Of a DNA stretch of 38,225 nt, positions 8,422-17,512 are shown piece by piece. The DNA comes from Thermoanaerobaculia bacterium (GTDB lineage: Bacteria; Acidobacteriota; Thermoanaerobaculia; Multivoradales; JAHZIX01). Location of the stretch: positions 1-38,225 of the forward strand of contig JALXFE010000527.1 of NCBI GenBank assembly GCA_027069135.1, given 5' to 3'. A program made the translations under genes and the position numbers. Every line of letters starts with the position of its first letter. Positions within the stretch are counted from its first letter, which is position 1. The notes beneath the pieces are model-generated. The model saw nothing but the letters and a program-made list of their open reading frames with translations, made no database searches and was not told where the DNA came from.

Positions 8422-9753
8422 ATGGCCAACGTTGTCATCGTGGGGATGCAGTGGGGAGATGAGGGGAAGGGGAAGGTCGTAGATCTGATCTGTCCGGCCT
8501 TCGACGCCGTGGTCCGGTACCAGGGGGGGCACAACGCCGGCCATACGGTCAAATTCGCCGATCGCCACTTCGCCCTCCATCTGATTCCCTCGGGAATCCT
8601 CCGCAGCGCAACGCGTTGCGTTCTGGGGAATGGCATGGTGGTGGCACCGGACGCCTTCTTCAAAGAGCTGGAGGGCTTAGAAGCGGCCGGCATCGACGCT
8701 ACCGGGCGGCTCTTCGTCTCCCAGCGGGCCCATGCGGTGTTGCCTACGGCGGTGCTGCTGGACAAGGCCCGGGAGGCAGCCCGGGGAGACGCCAAAATCG
8801 GCACCACTGCCCGGGGGATCGGCCCGACCTACGAGGGCAAGATCTCTCGCTACGGCCTGCGGATTTGCGATTTGGGCAGCGATCGGCTGGAAGAAAAGCT
8901 GCGCGCGCTCCTCACCCGGGCGGATGCGGAGCTGCGATCCCTGGGGCAAGCCGGGGTGGAGCGGCCCGCGCGGCTGGCGGATCAATGCCGCGCCTGGCAC
9001 GAACGGTTGGTTCCCTACCTGGCTGATACCGAGCTCCTGCTCAACCGTTGGTCGAAGGAAGGTAAAGACATTCTCCTCGAAGGAGCCCAGGGCACACTCC
9101 TCGATATCGACCACGGCACCTTCCCCTACGTCTCCAGCTCGAGCTCCACCGCCGGTGGCGCCGCCACGGGAACCGGCCTGCCACCGACGGCGTTGACCGG
9201 TGCCATCGGAGTGCTCAAGGCCTACGCTACCCGGGTCGGTGAGGGGCCGTTCGTCACGGAGATCGAGGACGAAGCCGGTGAGTTCCTGCGCAGCCGTGGC
9301 AACGAATTCGGGACCACCACCGGCCGACCTCGGCGCTGTGGCTGGTTGGATCTCGTCGCCGCCCGCTACGCCCAGCGCATCAACGGCATCGACGCCATCG
9401 CTCTGACCAAATTGGATGTACTGGACGAGCTCGAGGAGATCAAGGTCTGTGTCGGCTACCGTCTCGGCGGGAAAGTTCACCGGGAAACCAGTGCGATCTT
9501 CGAAGGGGACGAGCCCTTCGAGCCGGTCTACACCACGATGCCCGGTTGGAAACAAAGCACCGTAGGGGCTCGGGAGCTGGGAGATCTTCCCGTCGAGGCC
9601 CGGGATTACCTGGAGATGATCGAGGACGAAGTCGGGGCCCGCCTGGGGCTGATCTCCTCCGGCCCCCGCCGTGAGGAGACGATCCTCTGTCCGGGTCTTA
9701 AGCCCCTGCTGGGGGATCGTTTCTCCGACGTCGCTGCTCAGCCCGATCCCTAA
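8422..9753 (+). CDS. purA: Adenylosuccinate synthetase
   Basis: This 443-residue enzyme couples IMP to aspartate with GTP hydrolysis, the first committed step to AMP. It starts with the P-loop region VIVGMQWGDEGKGKVVDL, followed by RYQGGHNAGHTV, IGTTARGIGPTYEGK, ILLEGAQGTLLDIDHGTFPYVSSS, GVLKAYATRVGEGPF and TTTGRPRRCGWLD, all family hallmarks. ATG 8422 follows a purine-rich AGAAAGG ribosome-binding site. It is divergent from the toxin-antitoxin pair and monocistronic as far as can be seen. Confidence 0.98.
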   Translation: MANVVIVGMQWGDEGKGKVVDLICPAFDAVVRYQGGHNAGHTVKFADRHFALHLIPSGILRSATRCVLGNGMVVAPDAFFKELEGLEAAGIDATGRLFVSQRAHAVLPTAVLLDKAREAARGDAKIGTTARGIGPTYEGKISRYGLRICDLGSDRLEEKLRALLTRADAELRSLGQAGVERPARLADQCRAWHERLVPYLADTELLLNRWSKEGKDILLEGAQGTLLDIDHGTFPYVSSSSSTAGGAATGTGLPPTALTGAIGVLKAYATRVGEGPFVTEIEDEAGEFLRSRGNEFGTTTGRPRRCGWLDLVAARYAQRINGIDAIALTKLDVLDELEEIKVCVGYRLGGKVHRETSAIFEGDEPFEPVYTTMPGWKQSTVGARELGDLPVEARDYLEMIEDEVGARLGLISSGPRREETILCPGLKPLLGDRFSDVAAQPDP

Positions 9754-10312
9754 ACCCAAGTCAAGGGGAAAGCGCTGACTTCTTGCAATGGCTTTGGCAA
9801 TCGAGGAGGCGGACGCCATCTCCGCCTGAGAGACGAAACGCCTTCTGCTTCCCGGCTTCCGGAATAGGGATCTTGAGGATTTCGCCTGCGTTTTCAGAAT
9901 GGAACGCTCAAGCCTTGGTTTGAGCCATAGATCCTTGTCGGTTTGTGCAAACTATCTCGTGCGTGTAGGGAAATGGCCTACGTGTCCGGGTGATTTTTCT
10001 GACGGGTTCTTCAGCGAATCGATGATCCCGTTGCAACACGCCGGAGGGCTAAGCTAGAAAGACTGGAATAGGAGCCGGTCACCGGCTGCAGTCTGGCGGA
10101 TACAGCCTGCAGACCGTCGACCTGACGAAAAAGGTGCCTGGGATCCGGTCCCCTTGGAGGGCTGGTCTACCGGGAGGCTCGCAAACCAGGGCTACGCTGT
10201 TCCGGCCAGTTCCACTTATTTGCCGGATGCCCACGGGACGAGAAACGCCAGGCCGGACGGTTGGATTGCAGCCGTTCCGTCTAGCGTTGCGCTTTTGTTG
10301 GGCATTTCTTCG
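9754..10312. other. Non-coding stretch after purA
   Basis: No convincing gene is seen. A 7-bp hairpin (AGGCGGA 9807-9813 / TCCGCCT 9821-9827) without a T-run could end purA transcription. A perfect interrupted palindrome AGCCGGT-C-ACCGGCT lies at 10073-10087. Short open frames here lack ribosome-binding sites and recognisable motifs. Confidence 0.5.
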
Positions 10313-10349
10313 GTTGACATTTGTTAGTTACAAGATCACAATAGTCAAC
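10313..10349 (+). promoter_or_regulatory. Candidate promoter of the sulfur-assimilation operon, bracketed by an inverted repeat
   Basis: TTGACA (10314-10319) is followed after 17 bp by CACAAT (10337-10342, four of six). The promoter is framed by GTTGAC (10313-10318) and its exact complement GTCAAC (10344-10349), a plausible operator across -35 and +1. The predicted leader to the first gene is about 200 nt. The regulator is unknown. Confidence 0.5.
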
Positions 10350-10402
10350 ATGAGCCTTTCAGATGCCACCACAGCTCTCCTTCCGTTTCCGAAATTCGGC
10401 TG

Positions 10403-10424
10403 CTCCCGCTGTATCTAGCGGGAG
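10403..10424 (+). other. 8-bp perfect stem-loop in the sulfur operon leader
   Basis: CTCCCGCT (10403-10410), a six-base loop and AGCGGGAG (10417-10424) lie between the candidate promoter and the first gene. No T-run follows, so it is not an ordinary intrinsic terminator. It could be a leader element or affect mRNA stability. Confidence 0.4.
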
Positions 10425-10547
10425 GGGTCGGCCAGGTCTGCTGACAGCTCCCGCCCTCGACTCAATGGACCCTTCGCATTTCTAGCTGTGCCGCCTAGCA
10501 GCGGCTGCGTGCCGGAATCTATGAACTGTTATTTTTTGGGGTTGAAC

Positions 10548-11381
10548 ATGAATGAGTCCTCTCTGTCGACACTCGATGGGCAAGCCTCCCGGGAACCTCT
10601 CCGCTTCACGGTGGCGGAACTCCCTCAGCTCACATCTTTGGAAGACCGGCCGGCGGAGGAAATCCTACGCTGGGCACTGCGTCGGTGGTCGGACCGCTGT
10701 GCCATCGTGACGTCCTTTCAGGCGGAAGGGATGGTCCTGCTCGATATGGCCTGGCGGATCTATCCGGGGGTCCGGGTGGTGACTCTGGACACCGGGAGAC
10801 TCCATCCGGAGACCTACGATCTGATGGATCGGGTGCGGGATCGATACGGCCTGGAGATCGAGGTTTTTGTTCCGGAGGCGAGGGAGGTGGAGCGATTGGT
10901 CCGGAAGTCCGGGCCGAATCTCTTCTACCGTTCGCTGCAGGAACGCCAGGCCTGCTGCCAGGTGCGTAAAGTAGCACCCTTGACCCGGGTCCTGGCTGGT
11001 GTCGATGCCTGGGTTACGGGGCTGCGTCGAGACCAGGCTGCCAGTCGGGCAGGAACTCCCAAGGCACAAAGAGAAGCTCGTCGTGGGCCACCCGCGGTGG
11101 GCGCCACCGGAACCCTGGTCAAGCTCTGCCCCTTGGCGGATTGGGCTCACGGGGAGGTTTGGGCCTACCTCCGAGCCCGAGCGGTCCCGACGCATCGTCT
11201 CTACAACCGGGGGTATACGAGCATCGGTTGCCAGCCTTGCACCCGCCCCACCGGGCCCGGTGAGGATCCGCGAGCGGGGCGCTGGTGGTGGGAGGCATCG
11301 GATCACAAAGAGTGTGGCCTGCACCTGGTACAAACTGGTTCCCAGGGCTCGATGCCTCCCTTGGCCGGAGTTTCCCCATGA
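10548..11381 (+). CDS. cysH: Assimilatory APS (phosphoadenylyl-sulfate-type) reductase
   Basis: The 277-residue protein reduces adenylyl sulfate to sulfite. It has the substrate fold TSFQAEGMVLLDMA, VTLDTGRLHPETYDLMD and VTGLRRDQAASRAGT. It also has a CC pair (QACCQVRKVAPL) and CQPC, which with the Cys of HKECGLH supply the four Cys ligands and the nucleophile. The CC...CxxC set marks the [4Fe-4S] type that prefers APS over PAPS. ATG 10548 fits the conserved length better than upstream ATG 10521 or GTG 10488. The stop overlaps the next ATG (ATGA). No ATP sulfurylase is in the window. Confidence 0.93.
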   Translation: MNESSLSTLDGQASREPLRFTVAELPQLTSLEDRPAEEILRWALRRWSDRCAIVTSFQAEGMVLLDMAWRIYPGVRVVTLDTGRLHPETYDLMDRVRDRYGLEIEVFVPEAREVERLVRKSGPNLFYRSLQERQACCQVRKVAPLTRVLAGVDAWVTGLRRDQAASRAGTPKAQREARRGPPAVGATGTLVKLCPLADWAHGEVWAYLRARAVPTHRLYNRGYTSIGCQPCTRPTGPGEDPRAGRWWWEASDHKECGLHLVQTGSQGSMPPLAGVSP

Positions 11382-12079
11382 GCACCCCGGCTGTTCCCGG
11401 CGCGGCCACGGCTCCCTTTGGAGCGACCCGTCCGTCCCTCTATCCGATATTTTTGGATCTCGTCGAGCGTCGGGTGGTCGTCGTTGGTGGCGGAGTCGTC
11501 GGGGAAGAGAAGGTCACGGGGTTGTTGGACACCGGCGCGCAGATCCTCCTGATCGCTAAACGCCTGACGCCCCGTCTTCAGGCTCTCGTCGAGGCGGGAC
11601 ATGTTGAGCATCGCTCGCGCTCTTTTCTTGGAGGGGACCTCGCCGGAGCGTTCCTGGTGCTCGCCGAGCGTAGCGATTCGGAGACCGAGCAGAGGATCTT
11701 CGCCGAGGCCGAGGAGAGAGGTGTTTTTGTCAATGTCCAGGATCGTCTCCGCCGGTGTACCTTCCACGCCCCGGCCTTGCTGCGCCGGGGAGATCTCGCG
11801 GTGGCGATCTCTACCGCCGGTTCGGCTCCTGCCCTGGCCTCGCGGCTTCGACAGCGTTGGGAGCGGGAGCTGGGCCCGGAGGTCGGAGAGTTCCTGGGAA
11901 TGGTGGGGCCGTTGCGGGATCGGCTCCTTCGCGGGACTCCGAGCCTCTCGGATCGCCGACGACGTTGGTATCAGCTGGTCGATTCTCCCATCTTGGAGCT
12001 GCTTCGCCGGGGGCACCGCAAGGCGGCCCGCCGGCTGATCGGGGAAACCCTCGGTGTGGCGCCGGAGGCCGTGTCATGA
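11378..12079 (+). CDS. Precorrin-2 dehydrogenase / sirohydrochlorin ferrochelatase (CysG N-terminal, Met8-like)
   Basis: This 233-residue protein converts precorrin-2 to siroheme. It begins with SLYPIFLDLVERRVVVVGGGVVGEEKV, an NAD-binding Rossmann glycine motif, and continues with FVNVQDRLRRCTFHAPALLRRGDLAVAISTAGSAPALA, the conserved Met8/CysG core. The ATG overlaps the APS reductase stop and its own stop overlaps the next start, so the three are translationally coupled. The methyltransferase half of enterobacterial CysG is a separate gene here. Confidence 0.92.
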   Translation: MSTPAVPGAATAPFGATRPSLYPIFLDLVERRVVVVGGGVVGEEKVTGLLDTGAQILLIAKRLTPRLQALVEAGHVEHRSRSFLGGDLAGAFLVLAERSDSETEQRIFAEAEERGVFVNVQDRLRRCTFHAPALLRRGDLAVAISTAGSAPALASRLRQRWERELGPEVGEFLGMVGPLRDRLLRGTPSLSDRRRRWYQLVDSPILELLRRGHRKAARRLIGETLGVAPEAVS

Positions 12080-12939
12080 GCTTCTTGGCTCCGGTGGCCC
12101 CGGCTCCGAGCACTTCCTTCGAGGGGCCTCCTGCGCTGGGCCGGGTGGCTCTCGTGGGGGCTGGCCCGGGAGATCCGGAGCTCATCACCCGGCGGGGTCT
12201 ACGCTACCTCCGGCAGGCCGACGCGGTGGTGTTCGACCGTCTCATTCACCCGTCTTTGTTGCAGGAGACCCGGCCGGGAACCTACCTCGTGGACGTAGGC
12301 AAGAGCCCTGGGAAGGCCGGTCTGGGCCAGGAAGGGATCGAGCGTCTCCTCGTCCGCCAAGCTCGACGGGGCGCCTTCGTCGTTCGCCTTAAGGGGGGCG
12401 ATCCCTTCGTCTTTGGCCGGGGTGGGGAGGAAGTCGTGGCCTGTCGGGCCGCCGGTGTTGCCTGCGAGGTAGTACCGGGAATCACTGCCGCCGCCGGCGC
12501 ACCAGCGGCGGCGGGAATTCCCCTGACCCACCGAGGGGCAGCCGCTTCCTTCGCCGTCATCGCAGGTCAGCGGGCGGGGGGGCGCTCACCGGATTGGGCT
12601 TCGTTTGCCGCCATCGACACCCTGGTGATTCTCATGGGGGTTGCCCGGCTCGGGGAGATCCGAGCCGGCCTCGTCGCTGCCGGTCGGGAAGCCTCCACTC
12701 CCGTAGCCCTGATCCAGAGGGCTTCCTATCCCGATCAGCGGACCTTCTATTCCAGTCTGGGGGAGCTCTCGGAGCGGGCCGCGGCGGCGGGGGCTAGGGC
12801 TCCGGCGACCCTGGTGGTCGGTGAGGTCGTCCGCCTGGGTCCGGCGCTGGGTTCCTGGCTGGCCCGAGCCGCCAGGGTCGGCGGTCCGATTGTACCGCCG
12901 CCCGTCGCCAGCGTGGGTGTCCGGGCTTCCTCGATGTGA
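12076..12939 (+). CDS. cobA: Uroporphyrinogen-III C-methyltransferase
   Basis: The 287-residue SAM-dependent enzyme methylates uroporphyrinogen III at C2 and C7 to give precorrin-2. Motifs are VALVGAGPGDPELITRRG, the VFDRLIHP strand, VRLKGGDPFVFGRGGEE and VPGITAAAGAPAAAGIPLTHR, all specific to this family. ATG 12076 overlaps the previous stop (ATGA). It links the uroporphyrinogen III made by the hem operon at 3.7-6.8 kb to siroheme. Confidence 0.95.
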   Translation: MSFLAPVAPAPSTSFEGPPALGRVALVGAGPGDPELITRRGLRYLRQADAVVFDRLIHPSLLQETRPGTYLVDVGKSPGKAGLGQEGIERLLVRQARRGAFVVRLKGGDPFVFGRGGEEVVACRAAGVACEVVPGITAAAGAPAAAGIPLTHRGAAASFAVIAGQRAGGRSPDWASFAAIDTLVILMGVARLGEIRAGLVAAGREASTPVALIQRASYPDQRTFYSSLGELSERAAAAGARAPATLVVGEVVRLGPALGSWLARAARVGGPIVPPPVASVGVRASSM

Positions 12940-12974
12940 TCGTTTGTTGGGCAGTGATGTATGGAGCACCTACC

Positions 12975-14735
12975 ATGAGCAAAGAGCAGAAAGTCTCGAA
13001 AGTAGAGAAGGCCAAGGCCGCGAGTCAGCACCTGCGGGGGACGATTCGCCGGGTCCTCGATGGGGATGCCGACGGTTTTGAGCACGACGATGTTCAGGTT
13101 CTCAAATTCCATGGCGTCTACCAGCAGGACGACCGGGACCGGAGGTTGGCGCGTCGAAAATCGGGGAAGGCAACGCACCACACTTTCATGGTCCGGGCCA
13201 AGATTCCCGGTGGGGAGTTGACGGCGGAGCAATACCTGGCGTTGGACGACATCGCGTCTCAGTACTCCGGGGACGGTTCTCTTCGCCTGACGTCTCGCCA
13301 AGGAGTCCAGTTTCACGGTGTCGTCAAGGGAGACCTCGAGTCCACTCTGCGGGGGATGAACGCAGCTTTGGTTTCCACCTTGGCGGCCTGCGGTGACGTG
13401 GAGCGTAACGTTATGGCCTCACCGGCTCCTTTCACCTCTCCGGTCCACGAGCGCATCCGACGGTTGGCCCGGGAGATCGCCGCAGATCTCTGCCCCCGAA
13501 CCCGGGCCTACCACGACATCTGGCTGGACGGAGAGAAGCTGCCTCGGGACTTAGCCCCCGTTCGGCAGACTCCGCAGGAAGAACCGTTCTACGGTGATCG
13601 ATATCTGCCACGAAAGCTCAAGACCGCTATCGCTCTGCCGGAAGATGCCAGCGTCGATCTACATTCCCAAGACATCGGTCTCCTCGCGGTCGTCGCCAGC
13701 GGGGAGTTGCGCGGGGTCAACCTCCTGGTCGGCGGCGGCTTCGGTATGACCCATCGCCGGGCGGACACCTTCGCTCGCCTGGGGACTCCCCTGGGCTTCG
13801 TGGCAGCAGAGGAGGCCGTGTCTGCGGTGCGGGCTGTCGCGACGGTCTTTCGGGATCACGGCAATCGCGCCGATCGACGTCATGCGCGCCTGAAATACCT
13901 GATCGAGGATTGGGGGTTGGACCGATTTCGGGCCGCGGTAGAAAAGGTTTACGGCCGAGCCCTGGAGCCTTGGGTCGAGACCGAACCCCTGCAGTACCGA
14001 GATCATCTGGGGACGCACCCCCAAGGGGACGGAGCCCTTTTCCACGGCGTCTTCGTAGAGAACGGCCGGATCACAGACCGGGCAGGGATGAGGGTTTCCT
14101 CCTCTTTGAAGAGCGCGCTCCGCCTAGCCGTGGCCGAGCTTCGCCCACGGGTCCTCCTGACCGCGAGCCAGAACATCCTCCTGGGCAATCTTTCGCCGGA
14201 GCAAGTTCTTCGGCTGGACGACATTCTCAAGGAACATCGCGTGGTCGAGAGTCGAGGGCTCTCTTCCTTTAGGCGGTACTCCATGGCCTGCCCGGCCCTA
14301 CCCACTTGTGGCCTTGCCCTGGCCGACGCAGAGCGCCAGCTGCCCCAGATCGTCTCCGCGCTGGAGGCTGAGCTCGCCGATGTCGTCGGCGGTATTCCCT
14401 TGACCGTGCGCATGACCGGGTGCCCCAACGGTTGCGCACGCCCATATTCAGCAGATCTCGGCTTTGTGGGCCGGGGTCCCGGGATGTATGACATCTATGT
14501 CGGCGGCCGTCTGGTGGGAGATCGCCTGGCGGACCTCTACCAAGAGCGGGTGGACCAAGGTGAGATCCTCCCGGCCCTGCGGCCGCTCCTCGAGGCCTGG
14601 ATCGGGGACCGCCGGCCCGACGAGGCCCTCGGAGACTTCTACCAGAGGGTTTTCGGTCGGGGCGAGCCAAGGGCGCTGCTGACGGGCTCAAAGGAGAGCC
14701 CGGCGCGGGAGCGTATCGTGGCCGTTCCGGCTTGA
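12975..14735 (+). CDS. Sulfite reductase hemoprotein (siroheme / [4Fe-4S])
   Basis: This 586-residue enzyme reduces sulfite to sulfide with six electrons. It has two parasitic-plus-core repeats: RLTSRQGVQFHGVVK near residue 110 and VSSSLKSALRLAVAELRP with LLTASQNILLGNL in the second half. The cluster ligands lie in ACPALPTCGLALADAER and GCPNGCARPY. No flavoprotein CysJ accompanies it, so ferredoxin may be the donor, but CysI-type cannot be excluded. ATG 12975 has a GGAG ten bases upstream; a GTG at 12936 overlapping cobA is less likely. It is the terminal gene of the operon and the consumer of the siroheme. Confidence 0.93.
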   Translation: MSKEQKVSKVEKAKAASQHLRGTIRRVLDGDADGFEHDDVQVLKFHGVYQQDDRDRRLARRKSGKATHHTFMVRAKIPGGELTAEQYLALDDIASQYSGDGSLRLTSRQGVQFHGVVKGDLESTLRGMNAALVSTLAACGDVERNVMASPAPFTSPVHERIRRLAREIAADLCPRTRAYHDIWLDGEKLPRDLAPVRQTPQEEPFYGDRYLPRKLKTAIALPEDASVDLHSQDIGLLAVVASGELRGVNLLVGGGFGMTHRRADTFARLGTPLGFVAAEEAVSAVRAVATVFRDHGNRADRRHARLKYLIEDWGLDRFRAAVEKVYGRALEPWVETEPLQYRDHLGTHPQGDGALFHGVFVENGRITDRAGMRVSSSLKSALRLAVAELRPRVLLTASQNILLGNLSPEQVLRLDDILKEHRVVESRGLSSFRRYSMACPALPTCGLALADAERQLPQIVSALEAELADVVGGIPLTVRMTGCPNGCARPYSADLGFVGRGPGMYDIYVGGRLVGDRLADLYQERVDQGEILPALRPLLEAWIGDRRPDEALGDFYQRVFGRGEPRALLTGSKESPARERIVAVPA

Positions 14736-15051
14736 GCGAAGGGCCTCGCCGGGCTTCTGCCACGGGCTGCGAGCTTGGCGTAGAGTCTTCACTCCGCACG
14801 GGACTCGAGCCTTCTTCGGTGTGTCCGCTTCCGAGACGGGGTCTGTTCGTATTCGACTCGCTCGGTTCTTTGACCCCTTTTCCTGACTCGTCCTGAAGTC
14901 TGGGGCCGAAGGTCCGGATGAGGCTGTGATTGGGGTGCGGCCCGGGAGAACATGGGCGATTCGATCATGATTGCAGGCGGGAGGGTACGAAAGGAGGTAC
15001 CGCGGCGGAGGTTGGCAAGAGCCTTGCTTTTGGGAGGGGTAGGAGGTCGCC
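14736..15051. other. Gene-free stretch with a solo copy of the MITE end
   Basis: CTTCTGCCACGGGCTGC at 14754-14770 is identical to the inner-plus-terminal repeat at 3635-3651. No opposite end is found nearby. A strong ribosome-binding site (AGGAGG) precedes the next ATG. Nothing else is recognised. Confidence 0.5.
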
Positions 15052-17496
15052 ATGGAAGGAACGTTGCAAGATATCCGTTACGGCATTCGCACGCTGACCC
15101 GCAGCCCCGGGTTCACGGTCGCGGCAATTCTCACGTTGGCTCTTGGGATCGGCGCCAACGGTGCGATCTTCAGCCTGGTTCATGGGGTCTTGCTCCAGCC
15201 TCTGGCGTACGGCGAGCCGGACCGGCTCGTCGCGATTTTTTCGCAGGAGGGCTCCTCGACCCCGTCCAGGTCCCCGACCTCGCCAGCGAACTTCCTCGAT
15301 TGGCAGCGCCAGAGCGGGAGCTTCGAGACGATGGTCGGTGCCCATCCCTGGTCTCCGTCACTGACCGGGAAGGGGTATCCGGAGCAGCTCTCCGGCCTGC
15401 GCGCATCCCCGGAGCTCTTCGACCTGCTGGGAGTCCGGGCGGCTCTCGGCGGGACGTTTCACGCAACCTCCGACGGCGCGCCGGGCTCGGTCGTGGTGCT
15501 CGGCCACGGATTGTGGCAGCGGCGCTTCGGTGGTGATCCGAACCTCGTCGGGCAGAGCCTGGTGCTGGACGGGGAGGCCTTCGAGGTGGTCGGCGTCATG
15601 CCTAAGGGGTTTGAGTTTCCACCCTTTTGGGCGACCGGCGCAGAGCTCTGGGCTCCGTTGAGCTTCTCGCCGGAACAGGCTGAGAATCGTCGCGCCGCCT
15701 ATCTCCGCGTCTTTGCGAAGCTCGAGCCCGGCGCGACCCTGGCCGGCGCCCGCCAGGAGATGGAGACCATCGCGACCGGCCTGCAGGGAGCCTATCCCGA
15801 GAGCAATCGGCGTCTGGGAGTCCATCTGGAAACCCTCCGGGAACCCGTGGTGGCACCGGTTCGGTCGGCCTTTTGGTTGATCCTGGCGGCGGCCGGCATG
15901 GTGCTTCTGCTCGCCTGTATCAATATTGCGGGCCTCCTCCTGGCTCGGGGCCTGGGACGGCGCCAGGAGATCGCCGTGCGCTCGGCCCTCGGAGCGGGGC
16001 GACTGCGTCTGGCCCGACAGCTCGTGACCGAGAGCCTTCTGCTCTCCTTGGTCGGGGGAGCCGCCGGTGCGCTGCTCTCGCTGTGGGGATTGGACCTCAT
16101 CCTGAAACTGGGGAAAGACGCCATCCCGCGGGCAGACGAGATCGCCTTCGGTGGGCCGGCCCTCGCCTTCACCTTGACGATCTCCATCCTGACGGGGCTG
16201 GCCTTCGGTCTGTTTCCTGCCTTTCGCACTTCGTCCCAGGGCCTAGGTCTCGATTCTGCGAGGGGTTCGAGCGGCGGCTCTCGGGGGCAGCGGCGGCTGC
16301 AGGGTGCGTTGGTGGTGGGACAGGTCGCGCTGGCCATGCTGCTGGTGGTGGGTGCCGGGCTAGTCGGTCGCAGTCTCCTGCAGCTAAAGAACCTGGACCC
16401 GGGTTTCCGCACGGACCATCTTCTGACCCTCTCCATCGCCTTTGCCGGGGAGCGGTACGAAGGGCAAGGCCCGCAGGATCTTTTCTTCGCCGAGGTCCTG
16501 AAAGAGGTTCGTGCGGTCCCAGGGGTTCGTCAGGCGGGGCTGATCAACCATCTCCCCATCGGTGGCGACATCTGGGGACTCGATTTCTCCATAGCAGGCC
16601 GACCTGAGGAAGAGGGGGGCCTGCCTACCGCGAGCCAGCGGGTGGTGACGCCGGGAGCCCTGGAGGCCCTAGGCGTCGCCACCCGCCAGGGACGCTTCTT
16701 CGACGAGGGGGATCGCGTCGCCTCGGTACCGGTCGTCCTGGTCAACGAAACTCTGGCTCTCCGGCACTTTCCCGAGGGAGACGCCGTGGGTTCTCAGATC
16801 CGGTTGGGAAGCCCTCCCACCCTCGAAGATGAGGGGGAGGGAGAGCCCTGGAGGACCGTGGTCGGGGTGATTTCAGATACGCGGCAATGGAGGCTCACGG
16901 ACGAAATCGGGCCGGAGATCTTCTTCCCCTACGGTCAGAATCCCGTTGCTTGGTGGATGCACACGAGCCTTGCCGTCCACACGCAAGGGGAAGCGCTGGC
17001 GGTGGCGGAATCCGTGAAGAACGCGGTATGGAAGGTGGACGATCTCCTTCCCGTGAGCCGAGTGAAGAGCGCCGGTCAGCTCTTGGCGGCGGAGGCCGAG
17101 GAGCAGGTCCTCCATACTTGGATTTTTGGGTTGTTCGCCGGTGTCAGCTTGCTGCTGGCGGCCATCGGCCTCTACGGCACGCTGAGCTATCAGGTGCGAC
17201 TTCGCCGCCGAGAACTGGGGATTCGGATGGCCTTCGGCGCCCGTCGAGGCAGCCTCTTCGGAGCCGTTGCCCTCGAGGGACTCAAGTTGGCGGCGGTGGG
17301 AGCGCTGGTAGGGCTGTTGGCGGCCGTCGCCTTGCAGCGAGTCCTGGCCGGGCTGCTCTTCGAGCTCAGTCCGACGGATCCGGCAACGTTGGTCGGCGTC
17401 ACGGCCTTCGTCCTCTTCGTGGCTCTCCTAGCCTGTTGGATTCCAGCCCGGCGGGCGATCCGAGTCGATCCGGTGGTCGTGCTGCGGGAGGAGTAG
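15052..17496 (+). CDS. ADOP-type (acidobacterial duplicated orphan permease) FtsX/MacB-like protein
   Basis: This 814-residue membrane protein starts with [32 protein letters not shown], the signature of the acidobacterial duplicated orphan permease family. A periplasmic MacB_PCD domain, a three-helix FtsX domain (about 270-400), a degenerate second PCD domain and a second FtsX domain at the C-terminus follow. The C-terminus contains [19 protein letters not shown] and ends in [10 protein letters not shown]. 'Orphan' refers to the missing ATPase; none is encoded beside it here. The start has an excellent AGGAGG site. The substrate is unknown. It converges on the sulfatase-like gene with only 16 bp between stops. 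Confidence 0.93.
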   Translation: MEGTLQDIRYGIRTLTRSPGFTVAAILTLALGIGANGAIFSLVHGVLLQPLAYGEPDRLVAIFSQEGSSTPSRSPTSPANFLDWQRQSGSFETMVGAHPWSPSLTGKGYPEQLSGLRASPELFDLLGVRAALGGTFHATSDGAPGSVVVLGHGLWQRRFGGDPNLVGQSLVLDGEAFEVVGVMPKGFEFPPFWATGAELWAPLSFSPEQAENRRAAYLRVFAKLEPGATLAGARQEMETIATGLQGAYPESNRRLGVHLETLREPVVAPVRSAFWLILAAAGMVLLLACINIAGLLLARGLGRRQEIAVRSALGAGRLRLARQLVTESLLLSLVGGAAGALLSLWGLDLILKLGKDAIPRADEIAFGGPALAFTLTISILTGLAFGLFPAFRTSSQGLGLDSARGSSGGSRGQRRLQGALVVGQVALAMLLVVGAGLVGRSLLQLKNLDPGFRTDHLLTLSIAFAGERYEGQGPQDLFFAEVLKEVRAVPGVRQAGLINHLPIGGDIWGLDFSIAGRPEEEGGLPTASQRVVTPGALEALGVATRQGRFFDEGDRVASVPVVLVNETLALRHFPEGDAVGSQIRLGSPPTLEDEGEGEPWRTVVGVISDTRQWRLTDEIGPEIFFPYGQNPVAWWMHTSLAVHTQGEALAVAESVKNAVWKVDDLLPVSRVKSAGQLLAAEAEEQVLHTWIFGLFAGVSLLLAAIGLYGTLSYQVRLRRRELGIRMAFGARRGSLFGAVALEGLKLAAVGALVGLLAAVALQRVLAGLLFELSPTDPATLVGVTAFVLFVALLACWIPARRAIRVDPVVVLREE

Positions 17497-17512
17497 CCGG
17501 AAGCTGCGGTCC

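Noticed and set aside
10134-10418. 94-codon frame in the sulfur operon leader
   Set aside because: It has no ribosome-binding site, overlaps the promoter-like region and resembles no protein family.
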